Shown: positions 9,891 through 20,163, numbered from the stretch's first letter. The stretch: 64,000 nucleotides of DNA from Bradyrhizobium commune (GCF_015624505.1 NZ_CP061379.1:186001-250000); one strand, 5' to 3'. Notes: generated by a model not told the origin, from the sequence alone. Numbers and translations are program-made.

Positions 9891-11429
9891 ATGGTTCAGC
9901 GGGTTTCGACAGTCGCCTTTGAGGGGATCGAGGCCCGCGCGGTCGACGTGCAGGTACAGGTCGCGCCAGGCCTGCCGGCCTTTGCCATCGTCGGCCTGCC
10001 GGACAAGGCGGTATCGGAGGCGCGGGAGCGGGTGCGCTCGGCGCTGATCGCCTCGGGGCTGGCGCTGCCGGCGCGGCGGATCATCGTCAATCTGGCGCCG
10101 GCGGACCTGCCCAAGGAAGGCAGCCATTACGATTTGCCGATCGCGCTCGGGCTGATGGCGGCGATCGGCGCGATCCCGCCGGATGCGCTGACCGGCTTCA
10201 CCGTGCTTGGCGAGCTCGGCCTCGACGGCTCGATCGCACCTGTCGCCGGCGTTCTTCCCGCCGCGATCGGCGCCAATGTGCGCGAGGAAGGCCTGATCTG
10301 CCCGGCGGCCTGCGGCTCGGAAGCAGCCTGGGCCAGCCCGGACATCCAGATCATCGCCGCGCGCTCGCTGATCCAGATCGCCAACCATTTCAAGGGCACG
10401 CAAGTGCTGTCGCGGCCAGTGCCGAAGGTGCATGAGGCCGCGGCCTCCCCGCTCGATTTGCGCGACATCAAGGGCCAGGAGAGCGCCAAGCGGGCGCTGG
10501 AGATCGCGGCCGCCGGCGGACATCACCTCCTGATGATCGGCGCGCCCGGCGCCGGCAAATCGATGCTGGCGGCGCGACTGCCTTCGATCCTGCCGCCGCT
10601 GTCGCCGGGCGAGCTGCTCGAGGTCTCCATGATCGCCTCCGTCGCCGGCGAGATCGAGGGCGGCGCGCTGACGTCGAAGCGACCGTTCCGTTCGCCACAT
10701 CATTCAGCAAGCATGGCAGCACTGACCGGCGGCGGCGCGCGCGCAAGACCCGGCGAGATCTCGCTGGCGCATCAGGGCGTGTTGTTCCTCGACGAGCTGC
10801 CGGAGTTCGACCCGCGCGTGCTGGATTCGCTGCGCCAACCCCTGGAGAACGGCGAGGTCTCGGTCTCCCGCGCCAACCATCGCGTGACCTATCCGGCGCG
10901 CTTCATGCTGGTCGCGGCGATGAATCCCTGCCGCTGCGGCAATGCGTTCGAGCCCGGCTATGCCTGCAAGCGCGGTCGCATCGATCGCTGCACCGGCGAC
11001 TATCAGGCGCGCATCTCCGGCCCGCTGATGGATCGCATCGATCTGCGCATCGAGGTGCCGGCGGTGACCGCGGCCGATCTGATCCTGCCGCCGCCCGCGG
11101 AAGGCTCGGCCGAAGTCGCCGCGCGTGTGGCGGCTGCGCGCGACATCCAGCTCGCGCGTTACGCCGATGTCGGCCTGCCGCATGTCCGCACCAATGCCGA
11201 GGCGCCGGCCTCCGTGCTGGAAGACATCGCCAAGCCCGATGCGCAGGGCCAAAAGCTGCTGCGCGATGCCGCCGAGACCATGCGGCTGTCGGCGCGCGGC
11301 TATCACCGCGTGTTGCGGGTGGCACGCACGCTCGCCGACCTCGACGGCACTGAGAAGATCGGCCGGCTGCATCTCGCCGAGGCGCTGTCCTACCGCGCAC
11401 TCGCGGAGGATGTACGCCAGCTGGCGTAA
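9891..11429 (+). CDS. comM: YifB/ComM family Mg-chelatase-like AAA+ ATPase
   Basis: The 512-residue protein has the N-terminal ChlI-like domain (GLPAFAIVGLPDKAVSEARERVRSAL), the AAA+ core with Walker A GAPGAGKSMLAARLP (about residues 218-232), Walker B LFLDELPEF and the C-terminal Mg-chelatase domain (YHRVLRVARTLADLDG). ComM is a branch-migration helicase used in natural transformation in some bacteria; the role in alphaproteobacteria is less clear. ATG at 9891 follows AGGGGG and is preferred to a GTG five codons upstream. The left neighbour is more than 220 bp away. Confidence 0.9.
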   Translation: MVQRVSTVAFEGIEARAVDVQVQVAPGLPAFAIVGLPDKAVSEARERVRSALIASGLALPARRIIVNLAPADLPKEGSHYDLPIALGLMAAIGAIPPDALTGFTVLGELGLDGSIAPVAGVLPAAIGANVREEGLICPAACGSEAAWASPDIQIIAARSLIQIANHFKGTQVLSRPVPKVHEAAASPLDLRDIKGQESAKRALEIAAAGGHHLLMIGAPGAGKSMLAARLPSILPPLSPGELLEVSMIASVAGEIEGGALTSKRPFRSPHHSASMAALTGGGARARPGEISLAHQGVLFLDELPEFDPRVLDSLRQPLENGEVSVSRANHRVTYPARFMLVAAMNPCRCGNAFEPGYACKRGRIDRCTGDYQARISGPLMDRIDLRIEVPAVTAADLILPPPAEGSAEVAARVAAARDIQLARYADVGLPHVRTNAEAPASVLEDIAKPDAQGQKLLRDAAETMRLSARGYHRVLRVARTLADLDGTEKIGRLHLAEALSYRALAEDVRQLA

Positions 11430-11526
11430 GGGCTTCGCGCGTCAACCCGGCGGTAAGGAGTTTCCTTTACCCTCTGCAAACCATAAGGCCCAACAGTTCC
11501 CATCTGGGCCCGGCGAGTAGAGTGTC

Positions 11527-12000
11527 ATGTTGCGTTTCAAGATCCTGGCCTCGGTTGTTCCCCTGTTGGCAGCTGCGGTGTTCGCCCGCAGCGAGATCGG
11601 ATCGGTGTCGCATCCCTGCATCGCCATCGGCGAGACCTCGGTCGAGCTGACATCCCTGTTCTGGACCGCCGGCGTCCAAGTCGCCTTCACCGACGATCCC
11701 GCACTGGCCAATGTGCGGGTCCAGATCACCGACGATGCAGACGCGGCCGACTTCGCCGTCGTGGACGACGGTCTCGGTTCGGAACCGGACTCCTGCCAGG
11801 CCAATCCGTCGACCCGTCTTGTCACGATTGCCGCGCAGCCGGTGGACGGCGGTCCGGTCATCTACCTCTCCACCGACGGCCCGGCCGACTACCGCGTCTA
11901 TGTCCGCTCGAAGACGCTCTCGCAGCAAGAGGCCGCAGCCCTGATCGTCGGCGCTCATGGCGGCCACCGCCCGTCCCCTCTCCAGGCCGCCTCGCTCTGA
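11527..12000 (+). CDS. Small secreted protein of unknown function
   Basis: The 157-residue protein starts with a probable signal peptide (MLRFKILASVVPLLAAAVFARS). It contains two cysteines (SHPCIAIG and PDSCQANP), which could form a disulfide in the periplasm. The middle is rich in Asp/Ala/Val (VRVQITDDADAADFAVVDDG). I recognise no domain. It lies 124 bp before the hybrid kinase on the same strand, so co-expression and a sensory or accessory role are possible but unproven. Codon use is like that of the neighbours. Confidence 0.75.
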   Translation: MLRFKILASVVPLLAAAVFARSEIGSVSHPCIAIGETSVELTSLFWTAGVQVAFTDDPALANVRVQITDDADAADFAVVDDGLGSEPDSCQANPSTRLVTIAAQPVDGGPVIYLSTDGPADYRVYVRSKTLSQQEAAALIVGAHGGHRPSPLQAASL

Positions 12001-12124
12001 AGCGTTAACACCTCGTCAACCCTGTTTGGAGGCGGCGCCTGCGCCTCAAGCTGTTCGCAAGGTCGGCGAGACATCGTCGCGCGCGGCGGCAGTGGGGTTT
12101 CGGACAAGAGTCGGGGTCGGTGCG

Positions 12125-14347
12125 ATGGGTGGGACGTTCCGGATCAAGGTGCGCATGCGCCGCTTCAGGCGCCGCCACCCCAGGATCGCCTTTGCGATCC
12201 GCTCGTTCATGATCTTCTCGGCGACGTTCGGCGGCGCCTACGGCTTCGTCTCCGGCAGCCGCTCGGAAAATTCCGGCTACGATCCCAACACCTTTGCGAT
12301 CGGCGCGAGCTTCCTGTTCGCGCTCGCCTGCCTCGGCCTCGCCACGCTCAGCATGCGGCTGCGCTTCGTCAACAAGCGGCTGCGCACGCTCGCCGCGCAC
12401 AACGAAGCCCTGATCGACCGCAATTGGGAACTGAAGGAAGCCGAAGAGCGCGCCCGCAGCCTCTTCGAGTCGCAAGGCGATCTCATCGTGCTGCGCGACC
12501 ATCAGGGCCGCATCACCTTCGCCAACGACGCCTATTGCGCGCTGTCCGGACAGGCGCGCAACGCGCTGGTCGGTACGCGGTTTGACTTCGACGTGCTGGA
12601 GCAGGGCGACAGCGCGCGCGAGAGCAACGGCACGCGCATCCACGACCAGCGTATCACCACGCAGCTCGGCGCGCGCTGGATCGCCTGGCGCGAAGGCTTC
12701 GTGCGGCTCGATGCCGGCCAGCCCGCCGAATTGCAGAGCGTCGGACGCGACGTCACCGACCGCACCGAGACCGAGCGCGCGCTGGCCGACGCGCGCGACC
12801 AGGCCGATGCCGCCAACCGCGCCAAGTCGCGCTTCCTCGCGATGGCCTCGCATGAGATCCGTAACCCCCTGAACGGCATCATCGGCATGGGCGGGCTGCT
12901 GCTCGACACCACACTGACGCCGGAGCAGGCGACCTATGCGAAGGCGGTGAAAACCTCCGGCGAAGCGCTGATGGCGCTGATCGAGGAGCTCTTGGACTAT
13001 TCCAAGATCGAAGCCGGCAAGCTCGATCTCGAGCAGCGCCCCTTTGCGCTCTCGACCCTGATCGAAGAAATCACCGAACTGCTGGCACCTCGCGCACAAG
13101 CCAAAAACCTCGAGATCGCGGCTTACGTCGACGAGCGGCTTCCGCTGGAAGTCGTGGGCGACGCGGCACGGCTGCGTCAGGTGCTGCTCAACCTCGCCGG
13201 CAACGCCATCAAATTCACCGCGACCGGCGGCGTCGCGCTGATCGTCGAGCCCGGCATCTGGCCGAACGAGATCAGCTTTCTGGTGCGCGACACCGGCATC
13301 GGCATCGCGCCCGAAGCGCAGCAACGCATCTTCCGTGAGTTCGAGCAGGCCGACGAGCGCGTCGCCCGCACCTATGGCGGCACCGGGCTTGGCCTCGCCA
13401 TCAGCGAACGCATCGTCAAGCGCATGGGCGGCCGCATCACGCTTACGAGCGAAGTCGGCAAGGGCTCGACCTTCGAGGTCGCGATTCCGCTGGCGCCGTC
13501 GCAAGGGAATGCCGGGCACACGACGTTCCCGAGCCCCGACCTCACCGGCAAGCCGATCCTCCTGATTGTCGAGGGCATCGAGGGCTCGCTGATCGCGCGG
13601 CGGCTCGAGCGCTGGGGTGGCCAGACCTGCATGGTTTCGGATGCGGCCGCTGCCGAAGCGCTGCTGCCGGAGCGCGCGTGGCATGCGGTGCTGGTCGACC
13701 GCACGCTCGGCGCTGCCATGGCCGACCGCCTCGGGGAGCTCGCTCGCCCACACGCGACGCAGCGGCTGGTGCTGCTGACGTCGGGCTCGCGCCACGAAAA
13801 CTTCTCGCCGGCCTTCACCGGTTTCCTGATGAAGCCGCTGCGCGCGGCCTCGCTCGCCGCGCGTCTCGCATTGACACCGGAAGTCGCCTCGCCCGATCTC
13901 GCGCCGGAGCCGCCGGTGGAAGCCAAGGCACCGGCGGCAAAAGGCCTGTCGATCCTCGTCGCCGAAGACAACGAGATCAACGCGCTCCTGATGCGGTCGC
14001 TGCTGACCAAGCTCGGCCACCGTGTCGTCATCGCCGTTCACGGCGAAGCCGCGCTGGAATCCTGGCTCGCCGCCAGCTCTGCCGGCACGCCTTACGATCT
14101 GGTTCTGATGGACATCCAGATGCCGCAGCTCGACGGCATCGAGGCCACAAAACGCATCCGCGCGCATGAGTCCGCCACCGGCGGCCACCATACCCCGATC
14201 CTGGCACTCACCGCCAACACGCTGGTAGAAGATCGCTACGCCTGTTTCGAGGCGGGCATGAATGGATTCTTGATCAAGCCGCTCGATCGCGACAAGCTCG
14301 ACGAGGCGCTGGCGGGGCTCGCGGCGGCGCGGCAGCTGGCGGTGTAA
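12125..14347 (+). CDS. PAS-containing hybrid histidine kinase with receiver domains
   Basis: The 740-residue protein has two N-terminal membrane segments (about 22-42 and 58-80), a short coiled coil, a PAS domain (SLFESQGDLIVLRDHQG...), a HisKA domain with ASHEIRNPLNGIIG (phospho-acceptor His243) and an HATPase_c domain with N, G1 (DTGIGIA) and G2 (GGTGLGLAI) boxes. A degenerate receiver-like domain follows, then a full receiver (VAEDNEIN...LMDIQMPQLDG; Asp663) ending in LTANT and LIKPLD. It probably autophosphorylates and relays to its own receiver and then to an unseen partner; no Hpt gene is adjacent. ATG at 12125 is chosen because coding-like sequence begins there; the frame is open further upstream. 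Confidence 0.88.
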   Translation: MGGTFRIKVRMRRFRRRHPRIAFAIRSFMIFSATFGGAYGFVSGSRSENSGYDPNTFAIGASFLFALACLGLATLSMRLRFVNKRLRTLAAHNEALIDRNWELKEAEERARSLFESQGDLIVLRDHQGRITFANDAYCALSGQARNALVGTRFDFDVLEQGDSARESNGTRIHDQRITTQLGARWIAWREGFVRLDAGQPAELQSVGRDVTDRTETERALADARDQADAANRAKSRFLAMASHEIRNPLNGIIGMGGLLLDTTLTPEQATYAKAVKTSGEALMALIEELLDYSKIEAGKLDLEQRPFALSTLIEEITELLAPRAQAKNLEIAAYVDERLPLEVVGDAARLRQVLLNLAGNAIKFTATGGVALIVEPGIWPNEISFLVRDTGIGIAPEAQQRIFREFEQADERVARTYGGTGLGLAISERIVKRMGGRITLTSEVGKGSTFEVAIPLAPSQGNAGHTTFPSPDLTGKPILLIVEGIEGSLIARRLERWGGQTCMVSDAAAAEALLPERAWHAVLVDRTLGAAMADRLGELARPHATQRLVLLTSGSRHENFSPAFTGFLMKPLRAASLAARLALTPEVASPDLAPEPPVEAKAPAAKGLSILVAEDNEINALLMRSLLTKLGHRVVIAVHGEAALESWLAASSAGTPYDLVLMDIQMPQLDGIEATKRIRAHESATGGHHTPILALTANTLVEDRYACFEAGMNGFLIKPLDRDKLDEALAGLAAARQLAV

Positions 14348-14364
14348 CGACAAGCGACGGTGCC

Positions 14365-14478
14365 GTAGGGTGGGTTAGCCCTGCAGATGCGCGAAGCGCA
14401 TCTGCTCGGCGTAACCCACCTCTTCTGCTTACGCGGAAAGAGAGATGGTGGGTTACGCCTACGGCTAACCCACCCTAC
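14365..14478. repeat. Palindromic repeat family C, copy C1
   Basis: GTAGGGTGGGTTAGCC and GGCTAACCCACCCTAC bound the element, with inner GTAACCCACC / GGTGGGTTAC. It fills the gap between the converging kinase and coaA genes. A close copy is at 51288-51377. A shorter relative (GTAGGATGGGTAGAGCG) is at 38102-38181. The long hairpin could serve as a bidirectional terminator. Confidence 0.78.
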
Positions 14479-14482
14479 AAAG

Positions 14483-15439
14483 CTACAGCCTTCGCAGCGC
14501 CACGCTCTCCACCACGTGATCCGCGCCCTTCTTCAGGATCAGCGTCGCGCGGGGCCGCGTCGGCAGGATGTTGTCCTCGAGATTGGCGAGGTTGGTGCGC
14601 TCCCAGATCGCGGTGGCGGTGGCAGTGGCCTCCTCGTCCGAGAGCAGCGCGTAGCGGTTGAAGTAGGATTTTGGATTGGTGAATGCGGTGTCGCGCAGCG
14701 CCAGGAAGCGCTTGATATACCAGCGCCGCAGCGCCGCTTCATCCGCGTCGATATAGACCGAGAAGTCGAAGAAGTCGGAAACAACGGGCACCGCCTTGCC
14801 GTCGCGCGGCAGCTTGCCGGTCTGCAGGACGTTGACGCCCTCGACGATGAGAATGTCGGGCTGGTCGACCTCGGCCCATTGGTTCGGCACGATGTCGTAG
14901 GTCAGATGCGAGTATACCGGCGCACGCACGTGGCGGCGTCCGGACTTGATGTCGGACAGGAAGTTCAGCAGCAGCGGCAGGTCGTAGCTTTCGGGAAAGC
15001 CCTTCTTCTGCATGATGCCCTGCCGGTCGAGCACGGCGTTGGGATAGAGAAAACCGTCGGTGGTGATCAGCTCGACCTTCGGCCGCGGCGACCACCGCGC
15101 CAGCAGCGCCTGGAGCACACGAGCGGTGGTGGACTTCCCGACCGCGACCGAACCGGCGACGCCGATGATGTAGGGCACCTTGCGATCGCGGATGTCGAGG
15201 AACTGGCGTTCCGCATAATACAGGCGCTGCATTGCATCGACATAGATCGAGAGCAGGCGCGACAGCGGAAGATAAATGTCCTCGACTTCCTGCAAGTCGA
15301 GGCGATCGTGCAGCGAACGCAGCCGGTCGAACTCGCCCGGCTCCAGCGTCATCGGCGTATCGTCGCGCAGATGCGCCCATTCCTGGCGCGTATAAACGCG
15401 GTACGGATTGTACTGCTGCTCGGGTGCGCGGATATCCAT
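14483..15439 (-). CDS. coaA: Type I pantothenate kinase
   Basis: The 318-residue protein has the type I CoaA pattern: [22 protein letters not shown]-loop [19 protein letters not shown] (Lys102), SHLTYDIVP and the C-terminal [19 protein letters not shown]. It phosphorylates pantothenate in the first step of CoA synthesis, usually with feedback by CoA. It is the last gene of the minus-strand his cluster, 27 bp after hisE; his-coaA adjacency is common in Rhizobiales. The repeat C1 lies right after the stop. Confidence 0.95.
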   Translation of the reverse strand: MDIRAPEQQYNPYRVYTRQEWAHLRDDTPMTLEPGEFDRLRSLHDRLDLQEVEDIYLPLSRLLSIYVDAMQRLYYAERQFLDIRDRKVPYIIGVAGSVAVGKSTTARVLQALLARWSPRPKVELITTDGFLYPNAVLDRQGIMQKKGFPESYDLPLLLNFLSDIKSGRRHVRAPVYSHLTYDIVPNQWAEVDQPDILIVEGVNVLQTGKLPRDGKAVPVVSDFFDFSVYIDADEAALRRWYIKRFLALRDTAFTNPKSYFNRYALLSDEEATATATAIWERTNLANLEDNILPTRPRATLILKKGADHVVESVALRRL

Positions 15440-15466
15440 GACGCGACCTTCTCCGTTAAGAGCTGG

Positions 15467-15790
15467 CTAGCTGCTCTTGCGCGACGCTTTCTCTTCCAAC
15501 CCAGACATGTTCGTGCGCTTGTCGAGCGCCGCTTCCACTTCCTCCAGTTTTACGCCGCGCGCCTTGAGCAGCACAAGGAAGTGATAGAGCAGGTCGGCAC
15601 TCTCGGCGATCAGATGTGCGCGATCGTTTTCGACTGCGGCGATGACGGTTTCGACGGCTTCCTCACCGAACTTCTTGGCGCAGTGTTCGGCGCCCTTGTC
15701 GAGCAGCTTGCGGGTGTAGGACGCCTCGCCACCGGATGCCGCGCGGGCATCGATGGTCTCGGCCAGATCGTGGATCGTGAAACGCGGCAT
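15467..15790 (-). CDS. hisE: Phosphoribosyl-ATP pyrophosphatase
   Basis: The 107-residue protein carries the MazG-like HisE motif EAVETVIAA with KKFGEEAVETV and ESADLLYHFLVLL. It hydrolyses PR-ATP to PR-AMP in step 2 of histidine synthesis. Length is normal for a monofunctional HisE; hisI is not in the window. It lies 76 bp downstream of hisF and 27 bp upstream of coaA. Confidence 0.94.
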   Translation of the reverse strand: MPRFTIHDLAETIDARAASGGEASYTRKLLDKGAEHCAKKFGEEAVETVIAAVENDRAHLIAESADLLYHFLVLLKARGVKLEEVEAALDKRTNMSGLEEKASRKSS

Positions 15791-15866
15791 ACAAAATACT
15801 CAGAAAACGCCCAGGCAAAAAGCCAGTCCCCGCCGGCAGATGTAGCACTTTTATGAACAGGAGTCG

Positions 15867-16643
15867 TCAGGCATCCATGCGCATGGGCAGCCCGCGCCGG
15901 GCCATATGCTCCTTGGCTTCACGGATGGTGAATTCCCCGAAATGGAAGATCGAGGCGGCCAGCACGGCGGTGGCGTGCCCGTCGCGGATACCGTCAACCA
16001 GGTGATCGAGATTGCCGACGCCGCCCGAGGCGATCACCGGAACGGGAACGCTGTCGGCGATCGCCCGGGTCAGCGGGATGTCAAAACCCTGCCTGGTGCC
16101 GTCGCGGTCCATCGAGGTGAGCAGGATTTCACCCGCACCGAGCGAGACCACTTCCTGGGCATATTCGATCGCGTCGATGCCGGTCGAGTTGCGGCCGCCA
16201 TGGGTGAAGATCTCCCAGCGGTCGGAGCCGCCCGGGCGCTTGACCCGCTTGGCGTCGATCGCCACCACCACGCACTGCTCGCCGAACTTTTCGGCCGCTT
16301 CCTTGACGAACTCGCGCCGCGACACCGCAGCGCTGTTGATCGAGACCTTGTCGGCGCCGGCGCGCAACAGCGTCTTGATGTCGTCCACCTTGCGCACGCC
16401 ACCGCCGACCGTCACCGGCATGAAGCAGGCCTCCGCCGTGCGCCGGACCACGTCCAGCATGATGCCGCGGTTCTCATGGGTCGCGGTGATGTCGAGGAAG
16501 GTCAGCTCGTCGGCGCCGGCCGCGTCATAGGCGATCGCGGCTTCGACGGGGTCGCCGGCATCGCGCAGGTCGACGAAATTGACGCCCTTGACGACGCGGC
16601 CGTCCTTGACGTCGAGGCAGGGGATGACGCGCACCTTGAACAT
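15867..16643 (-). CDS. hisF: Imidazole glycerol phosphate synthase, cyclase subunit
   Basis: The 258-residue TIM-barrel enzyme starts [20 protein letters not shown], with catalytic Asp11, and contains the second acid in [10 protein letters not shown] (about Asp130). It has both phosphate-binding regions ([20 protein letters not shown]). It condenses PRFAR with ammonia made by HisH to give IGP and AICAR. It is 9 bp after hisA on the minus strand. Confidence 0.97.
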   Translation of the reverse strand: MFKVRVIPCLDVKDGRVVKGVNFVDLRDAGDPVEAAIAYDAAGADELTFLDITATHENRGIMLDVVRRTAEACFMPVTVGGGVRKVDDIKTLLRAGADKVSINSAAVSRREFVKEAAEKFGEQCVVVAIDAKRVKRPGGSDRWEIFTHGGRNSTGIDAIEYAQEVVSLGAGEILLTSMDRDGTRQGFDIPLTRAIADSVPVPVIASGGVGNLDHLVDGIRDGHATAVLAASIFHFGEFTIREAKEHMARRGLPMRMDA

Positions 16644-16652
16644 TTTGCTCTC

Positions 16653-17399
16653 CTAGGCGGCGCGGGCGTTGCGGATCAAAGCGAGAGCGGCGGCGGGATC
16701 GAGCCGGCCGTCATAGAGCGCACGGCCGGCGATCGCGCCGGCGAGCTTTTTCGCCCGCGGCGTCAGCATCGCGTTGACGTCCTCGATCGAGGCGAGGCCG
16801 CCGGAGGCGATCACGGGGATCGAGATGGCGTCAGCCAGCGCAATGGTCGCATCGAGGTTCAGGCCTTTGAGCAAGCCGTCGCGGGCGATGTCGGTAAAGA
16901 TGATGGCGGCAACGCCGGCATCCTCGAACCGCTGCGCGATCTCCAGCACCGTCACTTGCGAGGTCTCGGCCCAGCCTTCGACCGCGACCTTGCCGTCGCG
17001 GGCATCGAGCCCGACCGCGACGCGGCCGGGGAATTTTTTCGCCGCAGCCTTCACCAGCTCGGGATCGCGCACCGCGGCCGTGCCGATGATGACGCGGGTG
17101 ATGCCCTTGGCGAGCCAGGCTTCGACAGTCGCAAGATCGCGGATGCCGCCGCCAAGCTGCACCGGGATCTTGATGGTCTTCAGCATCGCCTCAACGGCCT
17201 GCGCGTTCATCGGCTTGCCGGCAAAGGCGCCGTCGAGGTCGACGACGTGGAGATACTCAAAACCCTGCGTGACAAAGCTCTGCGCCTGCGCGTCAGGATC
17301 GAGGTTGAACACGGTTGCGCGCGCCATGTCGCCTTGCTCGAGGCGCACGCATTGGCCGTTCTTGAGGTCGATGGCAGGGAAGAGAATCACGGTTTCCAT
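16653..17399 (-). CDS. hisA: ProFAR isomerase
   Basis: The 248-residue TIM-barrel enzyme begins [20 protein letters not shown]. It contains catalytic acids in PAIDLK (Asp11) and IFTDIARDG, plus the phosphate-binding QLGGGIRD. It isomerises ProFAR to PRFAR, the HisF-HisH substrate. The ATG at 17399 is the usual start and overlaps the end of hisH by 13 bp, indicating coupling. The frame remains open upstream inside hisH but that part is not HisA-like. Confidence 0.96.
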   Translation of the reverse strand: METVILFPAIDLKNGQCVRLEQGDMARATVFNLDPDAQAQSFVTQGFEYLHVVDLDGAFAGKPMNAQAVEAMLKTIKIPVQLGGGIRDLATVEAWLAKGITRVIIGTAAVRDPELVKAAAKKFPGRVAVGLDARDGKVAVEGWAETSQVTVLEIAQRFEDAGVAAIIFTDIARDGLLKGLNLDATIALADAISIPVIASGGLASIEDVNAMLTPRAKKLAGAIAGRALYDGRLDPAAALALIRNARAA

Positions 17400-18037
17400 C
17401 GCAAAAAGTTCGAGATCAGGGCCAAGCCAAAACGCTGGCTCTTCTCGGGGTGAAACTGCGTGCCGATTGCGGTGTCCTTGGCGACGATCGCGGTGACGGG
17501 CCCGCCGTAATCGGCGCGCGCAAGCACGTCCGCCTCGCTGGCGGGATTGAGGTGATAGGAGTGCACGAAATAAGCGTGCTGACCCTTGGGGCCGAGCGGC
17601 AGCTTGTTCAGCACCGGGTGCTCGCGCAGCACCTCGAGCGTATTCCAGCCCATGTGCGGGATCTTCAGGCTCTCGTCGCGCGGCGTGATCTTCTCGACAT
17701 CGCCGCCGATCCAGTTCAGGCCTTCGGTGATGACGTGCTCCTTGCCGCGGGTCGCCATCAGCTGCATGCCGACGCAGACGCCGAAGAAGGGCCGCGCCTT
17801 GACGCGCACCGCCTCGGTGATCGCCTCGACCATGCCGTTGACGGCATCGAGGCCGCGCCGGCAATCGGCGAAGGCGCCGACACCCGGCAGCACCAGACGG
17901 TCGGCGCTATAGGCCTGGTCCGGATCGCTGGTGACGAACACCTTTTGCGGGTTCTCCAGGCTGCGCGCGGCACGCTCAAACGCTTTCGCGGCGGAATGCA
18001 GGTTGCCGGAACCGTAATCGATGATGGCGACGCTCAT
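17387..18037 (-). CDS. hisH: Imidazole glycerol phosphate synthase, glutaminase subunit
   Basis: The 216-residue class I amidotransferase starts [20 protein letters not shown]. It has the nucleophile elbow [11 protein letters not shown] and the catalytic His/Glu in TQFHPEKSQ. It supplies ammonia to HisF. The start at 18037 follows GGGAGGGTCAAG and overlaps the upstream DUF2628 stop by 4 bp, so those two genes are tightly coupled. Confidence 0.96.
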   Translation of the reverse strand: MSVAIIDYGSGNLHSAAKAFERAARSLENPQKVFVTSDPDQAYSADRLVLPGVGAFADCRRGLDAVNGMVEAITEAVRVKARPFFGVCVGMQLMATRGKEHVITEGLNWIGGDVEKITPRDESLKIPHMGWNTLEVLREHPVLNKLPLGPKGQHAYFVHSYHLNPASEADVLARADYGGPVTAIVAKDTAIGTQFHPEKSQRFGLALISNFLRWKP

Positions 18038-18564
18038 CTTGACCCTCCCGGTTCTGGAAACAAACCAATGATGCCACCGGCCGGAATCGGCGGCGGGTTC
18101 GAAAATGGCTGGCCCGGCACGTTGCGGGTCGGCGGCGGGCCGCCGCGGTCGACGGCCCATTGATCGTTGACGATGCCGCGCTGGGTCTTGCTCCAGCGCT
18201 CGAAGAACCGGTGCTCGGCCGTGTCCTCATCGTCAGCGACGACGACGTCGAGCTGTTTCCACTTGCCGCGCGACAGCGTCCAGCGGCGCAGGCTCGAGGC
18301 CTCAAAGCCCATCAGCAGCGCGACGATCATGTTGGCAAAGAAGATCGCGCCGCGGCCGACGCCCAGGCTGTGCAGCCCGGCATCGAATGCAGCCAGGAAC
18401 ACGATCCAGCCGATCAACGCCAGCCACAGCCTGTTCCAGAGCAGCCAGAGCGGACCGAGCAGCATCGCCCAGAGATGAAAGCCGTCGCGCACGAACACGA
18501 ACTTGTCGGTCGCGCGCAGATCGGCCCCGCCGGGGGTGGGTGCATGAACTGTGTAGACAGGCAT
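18034..18564 (-). CDS. DUF2628 membrane protein inside the his operon
   Basis: The 176-residue protein begins MPVYTVHAP and has the DUF2628 block [29 protein letters not shown] followed by two hydrophobic helices (about residues 45-65 and 72-92). The hydrophilic C-terminus ends in a Pro/Gly-rich tail ([22 protein letters not shown]). Function is unknown. It sits between hisB (72-bp gap) and hisH (ATGA overlap), so it must be transcribed with histidine genes. No histidine enzyme is missing in a way that would suggest a catalytic role. Confidence 0.88.
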   Translation of the reverse strand: MPVYTVHAPTPGGADLRATDKFVFVRDGFHLWAMLLGPLWLLWNRLWLALIGWIVFLAAFDAGLHSLGVGRGAIFFANMIVALLMGFEASSLRRWTLSRGKWKQLDVVVADDEDTAEHRFFERWSKTQRGIVNDQWAVDRGGPPPTRNVPGQPFSNPPPIPAGGIIGLFPEPGGSR

Positions 18565-18636
18565 TTTCGATGCCCCGTTCTCGAGAATTGAGTCAATGCC
18601 GTCCGCAGCGCCATCAGGCGTCGCGAGATGGAGATG

Positions 18637-19230
18637 TCAGCCGCCGAGCGAGCCCTTGGTGGACGGGATTTCCCCCGCCGCTTTCGGATCGATCGCAACC
18701 GCCGTCCGCAGCGCCCGCGCCAGGCCCTTGAAGCAGGACTCGGCGATATGGTGGCTGTTATCGCCATATAGGGTCTCGACGTGCAGAGTCACGCCGGCAT
18801 TCATGGCGAAGGCCTGGAACCACTCGCGCACCAGCTCGGTGTCGAACTCACCGATCTTGTCGCGGGGGAAGTCGACCTTGAACACCAGGACCGGGCGGCC
18901 CGAGATGTCGATGACGACGCGCGACAGCGTCTCGTCCATGGGCATGTGCACGCCGGCATAGCGGGTGATGCCCGCCATGGTACCGAGCGCCTGCTTGACG
19001 GCCTGGCCGAGCGCGATGCCCGTGTCTTCGGTGGTATGGTGATGATCAATGTGCAGGTCGCCAACCGCCTTGACCGTGAGGTCGATGCGGGAATGGCGGG
19101 CGAGGAGATCGAGCATATGGTCGAAAAAGCCGATGCCGGTCGCGATTTTGGCCACGCCGGTGCCATCGAGGTTCACGGTGACCTCGATGTCGGTTTCCTT
19201 GGTCTTGCGCTTGATCGTCGCGGTGCGCAT
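18637..19230 (-). CDS. hisB: Imidazoleglycerol-phosphate dehydratase
   Basis: The 197-residue monofunctional HisB begins [17 protein letters not shown]. It has the metal-binding repeats [17 protein letters not shown] and [17 protein letters not shown]. It removes water from IGP in the histidine pathway. An in-frame ATG six codons earlier (19248) is possible, but the shorter form matches the family N-terminus. It is the first gene of the hisB-DUF2628-hisHAFE-coaA unit and is divergent from hslV. Confidence 0.96.
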   Translation of the reverse strand: MRTATIKRKTKETDIEVTVNLDGTGVAKIATGIGFFDHMLDLLARHSRIDLTVKAVGDLHIDHHHTTEDTGIALGQAVKQALGTMAGITRYAGVHMPMDETLSRVVIDISGRPVLVFKVDFPRDKIGEFDTELVREWFQAFAMNAGVTLHVETLYGDNSHHIAESCFKGLARALRTAVAIDPKAAGEIPSTKGSLGG

Positions 19231-19421
19231 TGGAAAATCGGTTTCCATTCTAGTTTTGAGCCGAAAACGGCGGTCTTTTAACAGCCAAATGACGCCTTCG
19301 CTACTGCGGGAACGGCTGGCCGGGGCCTACTTCTGCCTATGGTGAGCGAAATGGGGCCGGAGCGGCCCGTTGTACGCCCGGCCCCAACCGCCTAAATCAG
19401 GCCGGACAACGAGGATGATTT

Positions 19422-19982
19422 ATGCAGGATTCCCAGAACAGCCTGCCGGTCTGGCACGGCACCACGATTTTGACGGTCCGCAAGGGCGGCAAGGTGGTGG
19501 TCGGTGGCGACGGCCAGGTCTCGATCGGCCAGACCGTGATCAAGTCCAACGCCAAAAAGGTCCGCAAGCTCGGCAAGGGCGACGTGATCGGTGGCTTCGC
19601 CGGCGCCACCGCCGATGCCTTCACCTTGTTCGAGCGGCTGGAGAGCAAGCTCGAGCAATACCCGGGGCAGCTCACCCGGGCGGCCGTTGAGCTCGCCAAG
19701 GACTGGCGCACCGACCGTTATCTCAGGCGGCTGGAGGCCATGATGATCGTGGCCGACAAGGACGTCTCCCTGGTGCTGACAGGCACCGGCGACGTGCTCG
19801 AGCCCGAGGCGGGCGTGATGGCGATCGGCTCCGGCGGCAATTACGCGCTGGCCGCGGCCCGCGCCCTGATCGACACCGACAAGGACGCCGAGACCATCGT
19901 CCGCCGCTCGCTCGACATCGCCGCCGACATCTGCGTCTACACCAACCGCAACGTCACCATCGAAGCACTGTCGGCCGGCTAA
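19422..19982 (+). CDS. hslV: ATP-dependent protease subunit HslV (ClpQ)
   Basis: The 186-residue proteasome-type peptidase has the segment [21 protein letters not shown]. Thr14 should become the catalytic N-terminal Thr after removal of the 13-residue propeptide. [10 protein letters not shown] and [14 protein letters not shown] are family features. HslV hexamers dock on the HslU ATPase encoded 0.8 kb downstream. A DUF2585 gene and repeat B1 separate the two genes. Confidence 0.96.
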   Translation: MQDSQNSLPVWHGTTILTVRKGGKVVVGGDGQVSIGQTVIKSNAKKVRKLGKGDVIGGFAGATADAFTLFERLESKLEQYPGQLTRAAVELAKDWRTDRYLRRLEAMMIVADKDVSLVLTGTGDVLEPEAGVMAIGSGGNYALAAARALIDTDKDAETIVRRSLDIAADICVYTNRNVTIEALSAG

Positions 19983-20027
19983 AGGATCCATCCGTGGATG
20001 AACAGCGCAGCTCCGGGCTCGTTCTAA

Positions 20028-20147
20028 CCTCTCCCGCTTGCGGGAGAGGTCGGCGCGTAGCGCCGGGTGGGGGCTCTCACCTCTTGGGGGTTCTTGCCAG
20101 CGGAGGCACCCTCTCCCCGACCCTCTCCCGCAAGCGGGAGAGGGAGA
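20028..20147. repeat. Palindromic repeat family B, copy B1
   Basis: Two hairpins, CCTCTCCCG-CTTG-CGGGAGAGG (20028-20049) and CCCTCTCCCG-CAAG-CGGGAGAGGG (20121-20144), are inverted with respect to one another and flank GTCGGCGCGTAGCGCCGGGTG. The same composite occurs at 23443-23560 and 56160-56279. It lies between hslV and the DUF2585 gene, ending 17 bp before the latter's start. Confidence 0.85.
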
Positions 20148-20163
20148 GCACCGCCGCTCTGGC

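Noticed and set aside
12005..14353. 782-codon minus-strand frame opposite the hybrid kinase
   Set aside because: The plus strand encodes all histidine-kinase and receiver boxes; the reverse frame has no recognisable motif.
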